The position numbers and the translations under genes were made by a program. Of a stretch of 64,000 nt of DNA, positions 41,658 to 53,107 are shown piece by piece. A model generated the notes under the pieces. The model had not been told where the DNA came from. It saw only the letters and a program-made list of their open reading frames with translations, and did not search any database. The stretch spans positions 488,857,081-488,921,080 of the forward strand of contig NC_133326.1 of NCBI RefSeq assembly GCF_042186555.1, written 5' to 3'. Source of the DNA: Aquarana catesbeiana. Lineage: Eukaryota > Chordata > Amphibia > Anura > Ranidae. The first letter of the stretch is position 1, and each line of letters starts with the position of its first letter.

Positions 41658-42572
41658 AATGCAAATAATAAGGAAGTATCAGATGCTGACGAAACTTTGG
41701 TGGCTATAGAGTGACTACCTAAGTCAACATCTGCCAAAGAGTAAGAATTAACAGCTTTTTTTTGCAGGGCTCCTTTGTTGGAAAAAATGTGGGGGGATAA
41801 GATTACAGGAAGGGTAGCTTTGAGAGATAAGAGTTTATTTTAGGAGTTGATTCAACTTTTAGGGATCAAATAAAAGGATGGTAAAGTGCATGTAAAGCCC
41901 ATACTTTTTTGGTTTTGGATAATACAGGAAAGGATTAGCTATAGTAGAAAACACCCTGAGGCAGTGAGCGGTCGGTGTACTGGCTTGTAGTGTCCTCCTA
42001 GCTCTCGAGGAAACATGTAGATAAAGGAAAGCCAGCAGCTCGATATTCCACAATTAATACATTTATTAATGCAGGTGTGGTATAAAATAATACAGGGCTT
42101 ACGCCTTCCAGCGTGTAGCCTTAGTCATAGTCATAAATAAATGTATTCATTGTGGAAAATCAAGCTGCCGGCTTTCCTTTATCTACAAGAAAGGATTAGA
42201 ACCCTTTTGTCAGGTTTTATTTTTCTGATATTGTTTGGCTAGGTATAATCAACTTCTCTATTTGTCCTGGTTACCAATGTCACTGAGACTGAATGATAAG
42301 AAAATCCAACATTTTAGAGTTTTCCCGAGAACAAAAGGCAAGGAAATCTTCAACCTGTTCCAGTGACAGATGCCCAAGTGTGAAATTACTTTGACTTAAT
42401 AAAGATTTCCTCTAAATTTAGGTTGCACCTCTTGGACAGTAAGTGAAGAGAAATATCCCCAATAGGAAACAGACAGGAAAAAATAAGCTGACAGGGGTTG
42501 TAACTTTTTTCCAACACATAAAAAGCTTTTGTTTAAACATACACTTTGCTAGAGTCAAGGTAAAAGATTAGG
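41658..42572. other. No gene; small inverted-repeat element inside
   Basis: Mostly unrecognised AT-rich sequence. A pair of inverted arms about 49 bp long (42018-42066 and 42136-42186, with ATAAAGGAAAGCC and GGCTTTCCTTTAT) forms a foldback. An 11-bp direct repeat GAAAGGATTAG flanks the wider unit at about 41931 and 42189, which could be a target-site duplication. Confidence 0.5.
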
Positions 42573-43355
42573 TTAACTACTTCCGGCCTACCCGCCGTCA
42601 TTGTACGTCAGCTGCTTGAAATGGAATACCGTTGTTACGGCAGCAGATAGTGGCCATAACCCTGGTATCCTCTTCAACAGCGGGCGGTCCACTTTCAGAA
42701 AAAGTGGTCACTGCGATGGATTCGCCGTGAGATCACTTTTATTGGGGACAGGAGAGGAGACCCCCCTCCCTTCGCGCTCCGGTCAATACTGCTTACCGGA
42801 GCCATTGGTAGCAGGGGAGACGAATGCCTCCTTCCCCCTGACAGGCCTGGAGCCGAGTGAGGGAAAGATGCCCCCCACTCGATGGCGGAAGCGACATCAA
42901 ACGTCACTTCCACCCCATGTTCTTAAAGGGGAAATGTTTTTTTTATTGCATTTTTGTGTAAATGTGAGATCTGAGGTATTTTTGACCCCAGATCTCACAT
43001 TTAAGAGGTCCTGTCATGCTTTTTTTCTATTACAAGGTATGTTTATATTCCTTGTAATAGGAATAGAAGTGACCCAATTTTTTTTTTTTAAAGGACAGTG
43101 TAAAAATTTAAAATAAAAAGTAAAATAAATAAGAAAAAAAATTAGGGGGCGTGGCCTGCTGCGGACCAGGATGGCTGCCTGAGTTCCGAGCTCCGTTCCA
43201 TGGCTTGGAGAACGGCAACCCTCAGTTACCTTCCTCTTCACAGCTCACTCCACCAGAGCGTAAGAGGACCGGGGACACTCCAGGGCATGTCGCTGCAGTG
43301 TTACAAGCCGCCGAATCCCCGCCGCCTGACCGATTACTATCCGGCGGCCGCCGCC

Positions 43356-44494
43356 ATGCAAGGAAACCAAGATGGCGCCGACGCCAGTAATAGCAACGGC
43401 TCCCATAACGGCCCCGATCGCCTGCCTGCTGCTCCTACAGCGCTGCCTCTTCAAGGAGACCCAGCCACAGTGTCTGCAAAAGAAGATATGGACACCCACC
43501 CTCCTCCAGAGGAGCCCCTGGGAGGACTTCACTATGATAGAGGTAAGAGGCTGGCTACCTCCCCTGCACACTCCCCAAACAAGGAGCCACATGCTAAAAA
43601 GCAACTATGGTCCCAGGTTGTTGCAGGGGCACATGGATCCCAAAATGCTTCCTCCCTGGCTGCTATTCCTGCCACGGATAACACTGTCTCTGAAGCAACA
43701 CTGAAATCTATGCTTCTAACACTGCAGCAAGATTTGCATAGGGAGCTCCAATTATCAATATCCCAGATGCATGACAGGATAGACTGCATAGAAGAGCGTA
43801 CAGATGCTCTGAAAGAAAATTTGCAGGATTACTCTAAAGCACACAACAAATTATTAGATGCACATGAGCACCACACGTAAGAAATCCACCACATTAAAAT
43901 GAAATTAGCGGATTTAGAAGACCGCTCTAGGTGGTATACAATATCAAATTCAGAGGCATCCCAGAGTCGGTCAAACCAAACGAAATAACAGCATACTTGC
44001 AGCAACTCATCTCCGCCTTACTCCCACGTCTCAATGCCCGCGATACTTTAATTGACCGGGCCCACAGAATCGCTAAACCGCCACACCTCTCAGATGACAT
44101 CCCCAGAGATGTCCTGGCACGCATACATTTCTTCCATGTTAAGGAGCAAGTTCTCTCCGCTGCCAGATCCTCGAAACCCCTGTGGCCCCCTACACTAAAG
44201 TCAAACTATTCACTGATCTGTCTCCTGCCACAATGGAAATGCGCAGAGCTTTTGTCCCTGTTACATCTATTCTCCTGCAGAAAAAAAATAGTGTATAGAT
44301 GGGGCTTCCCAATGAAATTGCTGGTTACTCACCAACAAAAGATCGTCCCTATTCTCACTCCGAAAGATGGCTACCAGAAACTTACCAACTGGGGTCTCCT
44401 TCCCATTGCTCCTAGAGAACTGAAACAAGCTATCCCCACATACAAGCCATCTGATTCTAAGAACGCAGCAGCCAAAGTGTCCAACAAAATATGA
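43356..44494 (+). pseudogene. L1 ORF1 (RNA-binding protein), frameshifted
   Basis: The start codon at 43356 has a near-ideal context, GCCGCCATG. The first frame runs 175 codons: a low-complexity head, then a coiled-coil region (LKSMLLTLQQDLHRELQLSI, IDCIEERTDALKENL) which trimerises L1 ORF1p. It stops at 43880. Another frame (43931-44494) continues with the RRM-like segment VYNIKFRGIPESV and a DRAHRIAKPP block, the canonical L1 ORF1 motifs, then a C-terminal domain with WGFPMKLLVTHQ and KLTNWGLLP. A further local frameshift disturbs 44200-44290. The protein is an RNA-binding chaperone in active L1s; this copy is broken. Confidence 0.85.
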
Positions 44495-44828
44495 CCTAAG
44501 ACTATGCCCTGGTCCCAAGCCTTTCCTATCTCCAGCCTGGGCGAAACACCCTTTTTTTTCTCACCACCCCTCAGGTTTAAAGTTGTGCTAAGCACACGGT
44601 TCTTTGACTTTTGATATCATTACAGATTATTCAACAACTGTTTTATTTCTTTTTCAGGATTACAAATTGTTTGTATTTGTATTTTAGTAGCTGATTAGTT
44701 TTTTTTTTTGTTGTTCATCTACCTGTAGCACATACAGCATTGATTTGTCTCTCTGTGTAATTCCCAACTATCAGTGGTAGGTGAAGTCTCTCTACCTCTG
44801 CCCAGGCCCTCATAATTGCTCTGCTATC

Positions 44829-45266
44829 ATGTCACTCTCAATCACTTCCCTAAATGTGAAAGGCCTAAACTCGCCATTTAAACGCAACCTTCTATGGAAA
44901 GAAGAGTTACAACAGCATGCAGATGTAATCTGTGTTCAAGAGACACACTTTTCTAAACTTAAACAACACCAATGTATTCACAAAAAATATCCCCACTGCT
45001 TCTTTGCGAACGCTTCTAAAAAAAAGAGAGGAGTGATGATTGCCATTAATGCGGCAATAGATTTCAAACTCCATCATTGTGAAAGTGATGAGGATGGCAG
45101 ATTCTTAATCCTATCAGCCACGTTCGACAATCGCACTCTCACTTTAGTCAACATTTATGCCCCCAACACAGGCCAAAAAAAATTCTATGCCAACCTCTTT
45201 GCCAAACTGACTCCGTTTAGATCTTCACCCTTAATTATTTGTGGAGACTTTAATGAATCACCTTGA
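44829..45266 (+). pseudogene. L1 ORF2, endonuclease domain
   Basis: ATG 44829 starts MSLSITSLNVKGLNSP, with the SLNVxGLN start of APE-type L1 endonucleases, followed by VICVQETHF (catalytic glutamate), KKRGVMIAINAAI, TLVNIYAPN and ICGDFNESP (GDFN motif). The frame stops at 45266 just after GDFN. The domain resumes in a shifted frame at 45361 with YSRIDMF and IGSDHAPI (catalytic SDH). The enzyme nicks target DNA in active L1s; here one frameshift and stops between 45266 and 45361 inactivate it. Confidence 0.9.
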
Positions 45267-45360
45267 CCCTTCACTAGACACTTCCAATCCTTCATGATGT
45301 AGGCCCTTAGCGTTATCCACTATTCTTAAACGAGAAGACTTATACGACTCCTGGAGGTGC

Positions 45361-47157
45361 ATGCACGATATAGAGAGAGACTACACCTACTTCTCACCAC
45401 CACATCAATCTTATTCTCGAATCGACATGTTTATAACAGATAAGCATCTACTACAGTCTATCACCGCTTCCCATATAGGAACCATAGGGTCTGACCATGC
45501 TCCAATCACGATAAAGCTAGCATCCCCTTCACAAACTACCAGACATACGGTTTGGAAACTAAATACCTCCCTCCTTAACAATCCCACTTTTGAGTCTCAG
45601 ATTCAGTCCGAGATTGACAATTACTTCCAGCAAAATGTAAACTCTGTAACAGATCACGCTATTCTTTGGAATGCTTACAAGGCTTGCCTAAGGGGTCTTT
45701 TCATAAAACTTGGGGCCCAAGCAAAAAAACAACACTCCCATACTACTGAGTCCCTCCTAAAACATATCCGATCCCTTGAACTCACAAACAAGAGATCCCC
45801 CTCTAGTAATATCTCCATAGAACTTAAAAATCTCAGACTCCAGCTCAGCGATCACTTTCGCAAAAATTTTGACTATTACATAAAGAGACTACGATTATAT
45901 ACCTACTCATCAGCCAATAAACCAGGAAAATTTATGGCCAGGCAATTTAAAAAACAAATCTCTAAAAAGAGAATCGCCTTTCTGACTGGTTTTCAAGGAC
46001 AGCGCCTGACTAATCCGCTAGATATTGCCAATGAATTTGGCAATTTCTACACAAAACTTTACAATCTCACGGAAACAGACCCCCAATCTGCTCCCTCCCA
46101 AAACGACATAACGAAATTTCTATCCTCTATTTCCCTCCCCTCTATTTCTTCAGAACAACTTGACCTCTTAGCAGCTCCCTTCTCACAAAATGAAATGCAA
46201 AAGTTGATAAAAAACGTACCACTACATAAAGCACCAGGGCCTGATGGACTACCCAATGAGTACTATAAACGCTTCACCCAACCCTTAGTCCCTCATTTAT
46301 GTAACATGTACAACCAATTTACTACCACAGGTTTAATCCCTAAGGAATCCCTCGATGCCTTAGTGGTCACCATTCCCAAACCGGGAAAGACTCCAGACAA
46401 CCTTGCCAACTATCGTCTGATCTCACTCCTCAACACAGATACTAAGCTTTATGCCAAACTCCTTGCACAACGCCTCTCCACCATCATCCTACAAATTATT
46501 CACCCTGATCAAGTGGGATTTGTGCCCGGCAGACAGGCCTCAGACGGAACCAGACATTTTATTGACCTTATCCAATGGACGGAGCATATTCGAGCCCCTT
46601 CTCTCTTCCTATCTTTGGATGCAGAGAAGGTGTTCGGTTTATTGGCCGTACATGGAGGCAGTGCTCCACAAATTTGGCACCTTTCTTACTGCCATATTAG
46701 GTTTGTACACTCACCCCTCTGCACGCATTTGGACTTCGGGTGTCGTCTCCAACCCCTTTCAGATTACTAATGGCACCAGACAGGGGTGCCCGTTGCCCCC
46801 ACTAATATTTGCCATGATAATGGAACCCTTGGCGCAACTCATTAGAGCTGACCCATCGATCTCTGGGATAAAAATTGGAGAAGTTGATCACAAAATTGGC
46901 CTATATGCAGACGACGTGATTATAGCCCTAACCAATCCTTTGGTGTCCCTTCCTGCAGTCCAAAGAGTCCTAGAACTGTTCAGTGCCGTATCTATGTATA
47001 AGCTGAATCACAGTAAATCCCTAATGCTTAACCTTGGCCTAGACCCTCAGACTGTAAAATCCATTAACTCTACCTCACTATTTGTTTGGGCCCCCAACTC
47101 CTTTCTCCCATATTTGGGAATCCATCTAACATTCCCCAGCCGATTAATATTGAGAAC
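45361..47157 (+). pseudogene. L1 ORF2, end of endonuclease and reverse transcriptase
   Basis: After SDHAPI comes a linker, then reverse transcriptase: HKAPGPDGLPNEYYKRF, PKPGKTPDNLANYRLISLLN, HPDQVGFVPGRQASDGTR, LFLSLDAEKVF (where LDAEKAFD is usual; the first catalytic aspartate is in this motif), then, in another frame from about 46640, TRQGCPLPPLIFAM and IGLYADDVII, which holds the catalytic YADD at 46904-46915. The frame change near 46633 breaks the protein between the first and second catalytic motifs. The frame runs into the hAT at 47158 and continues in the same register after it at 55087. Confidence 0.9.
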
Positions 47158-47280
47158 TAGGGATGAGCCGAACACCACCCGGTTCGGTTCGCACCAGAAC
47201 CCGCGAACGGACCGAAAGTTCGCACGAACGTTAGAACCCCATTGACGTCTATGGGACTCGAACGTTCGAAATCAAAAGTG
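47158..47280. promoter_or_regulatory. hAT left terminus with CGAAC-rich subterminal repeats
   Basis: After TAGGGATGAGCCGAACACC the next 100 bases hold at least seven GTTCG or CGAAC motifs, including the palindromic TCGAACGTTCGAA near 47258. hAT transposases are known to bind clustered short subterminal repeats, and this motif recurs at the other end and in the hAT-derived MITEs. Confidence 0.75.
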
Positions 47281-48249
47281 CTCATTTTAAAGGCTAATTT
47301 GCATGGTATTGTCCTAAAAAGGGTTTGGGGACCCGGGTCCTACCCCAGGGGACATGTATCAATGCAAAAAAAACTTTTAAAAACGGCCGTTTTTTCGGGA
47401 GCAGTGATTTTAATGATGCTTAAAGTAAAAAAAAAAAAGTGAAATATTCCTTTAAATATCGTACCTGGGGGGTGTCTATAGTATGCCTGTAAAGTGACGC
47501 GTGTTTCCCATGTTTAGAACAGTCCCTGCACCAAATGTCATTTTTAAAGGAAAAAATCTCATTTAAAACTGCTTGCGGGTTTAATGTCATGTCGGGTCAT
47601 GGCAATATGGATGAAAATCAGTGAGACAAACGGCATGGGTACCCCCCAGTCCATTACCAGTCCCTTTGGGTCTTGTATGGATATTAAGGGGAACCCCGCA
47701 CCCAAATTAAAATAAGGAAAGGTGTGGGGCCACCAGGCCCTATATACTCTGAACAGCAGTATACAGGCGGTGCAAACAAGACAGGGACTGTAGGTTTGTT
47801 GTTAAGTAGAATCTGTTTGTAATTTTGAACATTTTTAACGTGTTTAGCTCCAGCCAAAAAATCTTTTCTAAGCTTTTTGGAAAACATAGGGAAGGGTTAT
47901 CACCCCTGTGACATTTGTTTTGCTGTCTTTCCTCCTCTTCAGAAGATTTCACCTCACTTTTTTGTCCCAATGAAAAATGTTTTTTGAAAATTTGGGTTTT
48001 TTTGTGGAACAAGGATTGGAAAGCATCAGTGGAAAGGAGAACTTGTTTTCCCATATTAACTCTTACAGGAGAGAATTTCCCTTCCTAGGGGTAGATTTCA
48101 TCTCACTTCCTGTTGTCTCCTTCCGTTTGCAAGTAGGAGTCGTTTGTAAGTTAGATGTTTGAAAGTAGGGTCCTGCCCTATATACTCAGCAGAAATTTGG
48201 GCCTTAGGTGTTGCTGTGGCCACAACACTGTAAGCCCTCACAGGGCCCT

Positions 48250-48745
48250 GCTGTGAAATATTAGATCAAGAATTGTAATTACATGCCCCTGTTGAACAGG
48301 AGCTGAAAAATTAGGCCTTAGGCACTGGTGCTGGTGCCACAACACTGCAACCCCTCACAGACACTCTAGTTGGAACGCAGGAACGAGCCCTGCTGCAAAT
48401 TATTGCTTCAAAAATTGTAATTACACGCCCCTGTTAGACAGGGGCAGAAAAATTGGGCCTTAGGCACTGGTGCTGGTGCCACAACACTGCAACCCCTCAC
48501 AGACACTCTAGTTGGAACGCAGGAACGAGCCCTGCTGCAAAGTATTGCATCAAAAATTGTAATTACACGCCCCTGTTAGACAGGGGCAGAAAAATTGGGC
48601 CTTAGGCACTGGTGCTGGTGCCACAACACTGCAACCCCTCACAGACACTCTAGTTGGAACGCAGGAACGAGCCCTGCTGCAAAATATTACATCAAAAATT
48701 GTAATTACACGCCCCTGTTAAACAGGGGCTGAAAAATTGTGCCTT
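48250..48745. repeat. 142-bp tandem repeat with perfect hairpin, hAT copy 2
   Basis: GCCCCTGTTAGACAGGGGC or a close variant occurs at 48285, 48427, 48569 and 48711, an exact 142-bp period. Each forms an 8-bp stem with a 3-base loop; the first has one mismatch. AGAAAAATT or TGAAAAATT follows. The position just beyond the transposase stop is shared with the array in hAT copy 1. Confidence 0.95.
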
Positions 48746-48890
48746 AGGCACTGGTGGTGGCGCCCAGAACCAAAAATGTTCTTACAAGCTATCAGCGTGA
48801 TGATTGAGGAGGAAGAGGATAATTACTCAGGGATAGTCACTCAGCATCAGCATAGGCAGTCTTTGAAGGGATCTGAGATTTCAAAAAAAA

Positions 48891-51800
48891 TTATTCGGTT
48901 ACATCAGCATCAGGTGCTTGGTAGCTGGTGGTGATCCAAGACTCATTCATTTTTATGAAGGTCAGCCGATCGACCGAGTCGGTGGACAGACGCACCCTGT
49001 GATCGGTTACCACGCCTCCAGCAGCACTGAATGTGCGTTCCGAAAGAACGCTGGATGCAGGACAGGCCAGTAGCTCAATTGCATACTGTGCAAGCTCTGG
49101 CCAGTGATCCATCCTCAAGACCCAGTAACCCAGAGGATTTTCGGTGGGAAAGGTGTCCAAGTCTGATCTTGCCCCTAGGTATTCCTGCACCATGTAAAAC
49201 AGACGCTGGCGATGGTTGCTGGAACCGATCATACCTTGGGGCTGCGGACCAAAAAATTGTCTGAACGCATCGGTCAGACGGCCACCTTCTCCACCGCTCC
49301 TTCTTTGACTGACCGAAGCCTCAGCAACACGTTGTCCAGAAACAGGAGTTTGTAACCTCCCAGTCTCTGGGAACGCGTTGCACAGACCTTTCTGCAAGGC
49401 CTCCCGAAGATGTTTCATCCTCTGCTCCCTCTGCGATGGCAAGATAAGGTCCGCAACCTTACCCTTGTAACGTGGATCAAGGAGGGTTGCCAGCCAGTAT
49501 TGGTCCTTCTCCTTGATACCACGAATACGAGGATCCTTACGCAGGCTTTGCAGGATCAGGGAGGCCATGCAGCGTAGGTTTGCTGAGGCATTCGGTCCGG
49601 AGTCCTCTGGGTCACTAAGAACGACATGGTCCGCAGCCACCTCCTCCCAGCCACGTACAAGTCCATGTGTTTCTTGGGACTGATCCCTTAAAGACTGCTG
49701 CTGATGCTGAGTGCCAGGCTCCACCTCCATACTGACACAATCTTCCTCCTCCTCCTCTTCCTCCTCGTCCTCTTCCTGTGTGATCGGCGGGCACGCAGGA
49801 ACACTGTCTGGATAAAGGGGGCCTTGAGAGCTAAGGAAGTCCTCCTCTTCCTGCCTCTGTTCTGCCTCAAGTGCCCTGTCCATTATTCCACGCAGCGTGT
49901 GCTCCAACAGGTGGACAAGGGGGACAGTGTCACTGATGCATGCACTGTCACTGCTCACCATCCTCGTGGCCTCCTCGAATGGTGACAGGACAGTGCATGC
50001 ATCCCTGATCATGGCCCACTGGCGTGGGGAAAAAAAACCAAGCTCCCCTGACCCTGTCCTGGTGCCATAGTCGCACAGGTACTCATTTATGGCCCTCTGC
50101 TGCGTGTGCAGCCGCTGCAGCATGGCCAACGTTGAGTTCCACCTGGTGGGCATGTCACAGATTAGGCGGTTCTTGGGCAGGTTAAACTCCTTTTGGAGGT
50201 CCGTCAGCCGAGCACTGGCATTATATGACCGGCGGAAATGCACACAGACTTTCCTGGCCTGCCTCAGGACATCCTGTAAGCCCGGGTACCTGCCCAAGAA
50301 CCGCTGCACCACCAAGTTAAGGACGTGAGCCAAACAGGGCACATGGGTCATTTGTCCCTGTCGGAGGGCAGAGAGGAGGTTGGTGCCATTGTCGCAAACC
50401 ACCATTCCTGCCTTAAGTTGGCGTGGCGTCAACCACCTCTGAACCTGCCCCTGCAGAGCTGACAGAACCTCTGCCCCAGTGTGGCTCCTGTCCCCCAAGC
50501 ACACCAGCTCAAGCACCGCATGGCATCTTTTGGCCTGCGTACTTGCGTAGCCCCTTGAACGCCTACGGAGCACCGCTGGTTCCGAGGAAGAGGCCATGGA
50601 GGAAGAAGAAGAGGAGGGGGTGGAGGAGAGAGGTGTGTCACAATCAGCATTTTGGAGGCGTGGTGGCGGAACAACCTCCAACACTACTGCACCTTGTCCT
50701 GCATCCTTCCCAGCTGCCAGCAGAGTCACCCAATGCGCCGTGAAACTTAGGTAACGTCCCTGTCCATGCCTGCTGGACCATGAGTCAGCGGTAATATGCA
50801 CCTTACCGCTGACCGCCCTGTCCAGCGAGGCATGGACATTGCCTTCCACATGCCGGTAGAGAGCCGGAATCGCCTTCCGTGAGAAAAAGTGGCGTTTGGG
50901 TACCTGCCACTGAGGAACCGCACATTCCACAAACTCACGGAAGGGGGCAGAGTCTACCAACTGAAAAGGCAGCAGTTGAAGTGCTAGCAATTTTGCCAAG
51001 CTAGCATTCAACCGCTGGGCATGTGGATGGCTGGGAGCAAACTTCTTTCGGCGGTGCAGCAGCTGGGGCAGGGAAATTTGCCTGGTACAATCTGACGTCG
51101 GTGTACCAAAAGCAGATTGCCCACAAGTACTTGGCTGTGACACACCTAATTCTACACCTTCATTCCTCTCACTGCAGGTCTCAGAGAGGACTGAAGGTCT
51201 AGTGGGGTTGGAAATCTCAGCTGATGAGGAGCAAGGAGAGATCCTCTTTGTTCTTTGGTGTGGGTCTTTTAGATACGCTTGCCAACGAACTGCATGGCAG
51301 GTCAACATATGTCTGGTCAAGCATGTGGTACCCAAGCGGGAGATATCTTGGCCACGCGAGATACGCTTGAGACATATGTTGCAAATAGCAGCGGTGCGAT
51401 CTGATGCACTCGTCTCAAAAAAGGCCCACACCAAAGAACTTTTTGAATAACGCGCAGAGACTGCAGCGCCCTGCACATGTGGAGCTTTGGGGTGTGATGC
51501 AGTCAATGTGCTGCCCTTAGGCTGGCCCCTGGAGGGCATCCTGCCTCGTTGGTGATGTGCTGCCGCCTCCTCCTCCTCCTCCTCCTCCTCCTCCTCCTCC
51601 TCCTCTCTCCTATCAGGCACCCACGTTGAGTCAGTGACCTCATCATCCCCTCCCTCCTCATCACTGGAGCAAACCTGGCAGTATGCTGCAGCAGGGGGAG
51701 CATGACTGCCAGATTGCTGTCCTTCTTGGGCACCCCCTCTGTCCGCGCTCATGTTACTGCCTTCATCGAGCTCAGTATCGTCATCAGAGCCTTCCAAACG

Positions 51801-52181
51801 CTGGGCATCCTCCTGGAGCATGTACCCAACACTGTGGTCAAACAGTTCGAGGGAATCCTCATGAGGACATGGTGGAGCTAGGGAAGGAGTCACTGATGAC
51901 ATTGAGCTGAGGGAAGAGGCCGCTGCTTTGCCAGACAAAGCACCCTGGGCATGGGTGAGAGAGGATGAGGAGGATGAGGACGGCTTGGTCATCCACTCGA
52001 CCAAGTCTTTCGCATGTTGCGGCTCAACATGGCCAGCTGCCGAAAAAAAGGCCAAGCGTGTCCCATGGCCACGTGCTGATGAGGATGCACCGTCTCCACG
52101 ACCAGCACTAGACACAGAGCCTGCTTGCCCTCTCTTATTGGCTTGTGACTGTCTGCCTCTCCTTCTTGGCCTTCCAGACAT
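48891..52181 (-). CDS. ZBED-type hAT transposase, uninterrupted
   Basis: The frame is open from 52220 to the stop at 48891 (1,109 codons). I prefer the ATG at 52181 (MSGRPRRRGRQS) because the upstream ATG lies within about 20 nt of a TATATAAAG box. With numbering from 52220: a Ser-rich, acidic head including a glutamate run near 213; a BED zinc finger near 270-310 (CNIC, then TCLTRHMLTCH); the RNase H-like catalytic fold with TADSWSSRHGQGRY near 478, CDNGTNLL with HVPCLAHVLNLVVQ near 608, and MPTRWNSTLAMLQ near 693; a long insertion domain; and a C-terminal dimerisation region near 1020-1095 (YWVLRMDHWPELAQYAIELL, CPASSVLSERTFSAAGG, LTFIKMNESW). hAT transposases cut and paste their element. 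No stops or frameshifts are seen, so it could be functional; expression is untested. Confidence 0.92.
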   Translation of the reverse strand: MSGRPRRRGRQSQANKRGQAGSVSSAGRGDGASSSARGHGTRLAFFSAAGHVEPQHAKDLVEWMTKPSSSSSSSLTHAQGALSGKAAASSLSSMSSVTPSLAPPCPHEDSLELFDHSVGYMLQEDAQRLEGSDDDTELDEGSNMSADRGGAQEGQQSGSHAPPAAAYCQVCSSDEEGGDDEVTDSTWVPDRREEEEEEEEEEEEEAAAHHQRGRMPSRGQPKGSTLTASHPKAPHVQGAAVSARYSKSSLVWAFFETSASDRTAAICNICLKRISRGQDISRLGTTCLTRHMLTCHAVRWQAYLKDPHQRTKRISPCSSSAEISNPTRPSVLSETCSERNEGVELGVSQPSTCGQSAFGTPTSDCTRQISLPQLLHRRKKFAPSHPHAQRLNASLAKLLALQLLPFQLVDSAPFREFVECAVPQWQVPKRHFFSRKAIPALYRHVEGNVHASLDRAVSGKVHITADSWSSRHGQGRYLSFTAHWVTLLAAGKDAGQGAVVLEVVPPPRLQNADCDTPLSSTPSSSSSSMASSSEPAVLRRRSRGYASTQAKRCHAVLELVCLGDRSHTGAEVLSALQGQVQRWLTPRQLKAGMVVCDNGTNLLSALRQGQMTHVPCLAHVLNLVVQRFLGRYPGLQDVLRQARKVCVHFRRSYNASARLTDLQKEFNLPKNRLICDMPTRWNSTLAMLQRLHTQQRAINEYLCDYGTRTGSGELGFFSPRQWAMIRDACTVLSPFEEATRMVSSDSACISDTVPLVHLLEHTLRGIMDRALEAEQRQEEEDFLSSQGPLYPDSVPACPPITQEEDEEEEEEEEDCVSMEVEPGTQHQQQSLRDQSQETHGLVRGWEEVAADHVVLSDPEDSGPNASANLRCMASLILQSLRKDPRIRGIKEKDQYWLATLLDPRYKGKVADLILPSQREQRMKHLREALQKGLCNAFPETGRLQTPVSGQRVAEASVSQRRSGGEGGRLTDAFRQFFGPQPQGMIGSSNHRQRLFYMVQEYLGARSDLDTFPTENPLGYWVLRMDHWPELAQYAIELLACPASSVLSERTFSAAGGVVTDHRVRLSTDSVDRLTFIKMNESWITTSYQAPDADVTE

Positions 52182-52213
52182 ACTAATGGCCTGTAGCTGC
52201 ACTAAGCTGGGAT

Positions 52214-53107
52214 AGAACACCTGTAATTTTCTTCAAGTAGCTTTATATACTGTAACCAGACAAGCCTGCCTGTCAGTAGGAAGATAACAGGAACGGATCT
52301 AGCTGAACACTGTGAGCAGGACGCACTGTACTAAATGTAAATAGTCTAGCTGCCTGACCGTGGTACTAATAGGATCAAATAGAACACCTGTAATTTTCTT
52401 CAGGTAGCTTTATATACTGTAACCAGACAAGCCTGCCTGTCAGTAGGAAGATAACAGGAACGGATCTAGCTGTACACTGTGAGCAGGACGCACTGTACTA
52501 AATGTAAATAGTCTAGCTGCCTGACCGTGGTACTAATAGGATCAAATAGAACACCTGTAATTTTCTTCAGGTAGCTTTATATACTGTAACCAGACAAGCC
52601 TGCCTGTCAGTAGGAAGATAACAGGAACGGATCTAGCTGTACACTGTGAGCAGGACGCACTGTACTAAATGTAAATAGTCTAGCTGCCTGACCGTGGTAC
52701 TAATAGGATCAAATAGAACACCTGTAATTTTCTTCAGGTAGCTTTATATACTGTAACCAGACAAGCCTGCCTGTCAGTAGGAAGATAACAGGAACGGATC
52801 TAGCTGTACACTGTGAGCAGGACGCACTGTACTAAATGTAAATAGTCTAGCTGCCTGACCGTGGTACTAATAGGATCAAATAGAACACCTGTAATTTTCT
52901 TCAGGTAGCTTTATATACTGTAACCAGACAAGCCTGCCTGTCAGTAGGAAGATAACAGGAACGGATCTAGCTGAACACTGTGAGCAGGACGCACTGTACT
53001 AAATGTAAATAGTCTAGCTGCCTGACCGTGGTACTAATAGGATCAAATAGAACACCTGTAATTTTCTTCAGGTAGCTTTATATACTGTAACCAGACAAGC
53101 CTGCCGG
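52214..53107. repeat. 167-bp tandem repeat, each with a TATA box
   Basis: The unit begins AGAACACCTGTAATTTTC and recurs at 52214, 52381, 52548, 52715, 52882 and 53049 (the last partial), always 167 bp apart with very few differences. Each unit has GTATATAAAG on the minus strand, facing the transposase. The unit nearest the gene lies 21 bases from the first ATG. Confidence 0.95.

Noticed and set aside
48891..52220. Host ZBED gene rather than transposase
   Set aside because: Inverted ends and an 8-bp target duplication flank it, and it sits inside an L1 ORF2, so it is a transposon gene in situ.
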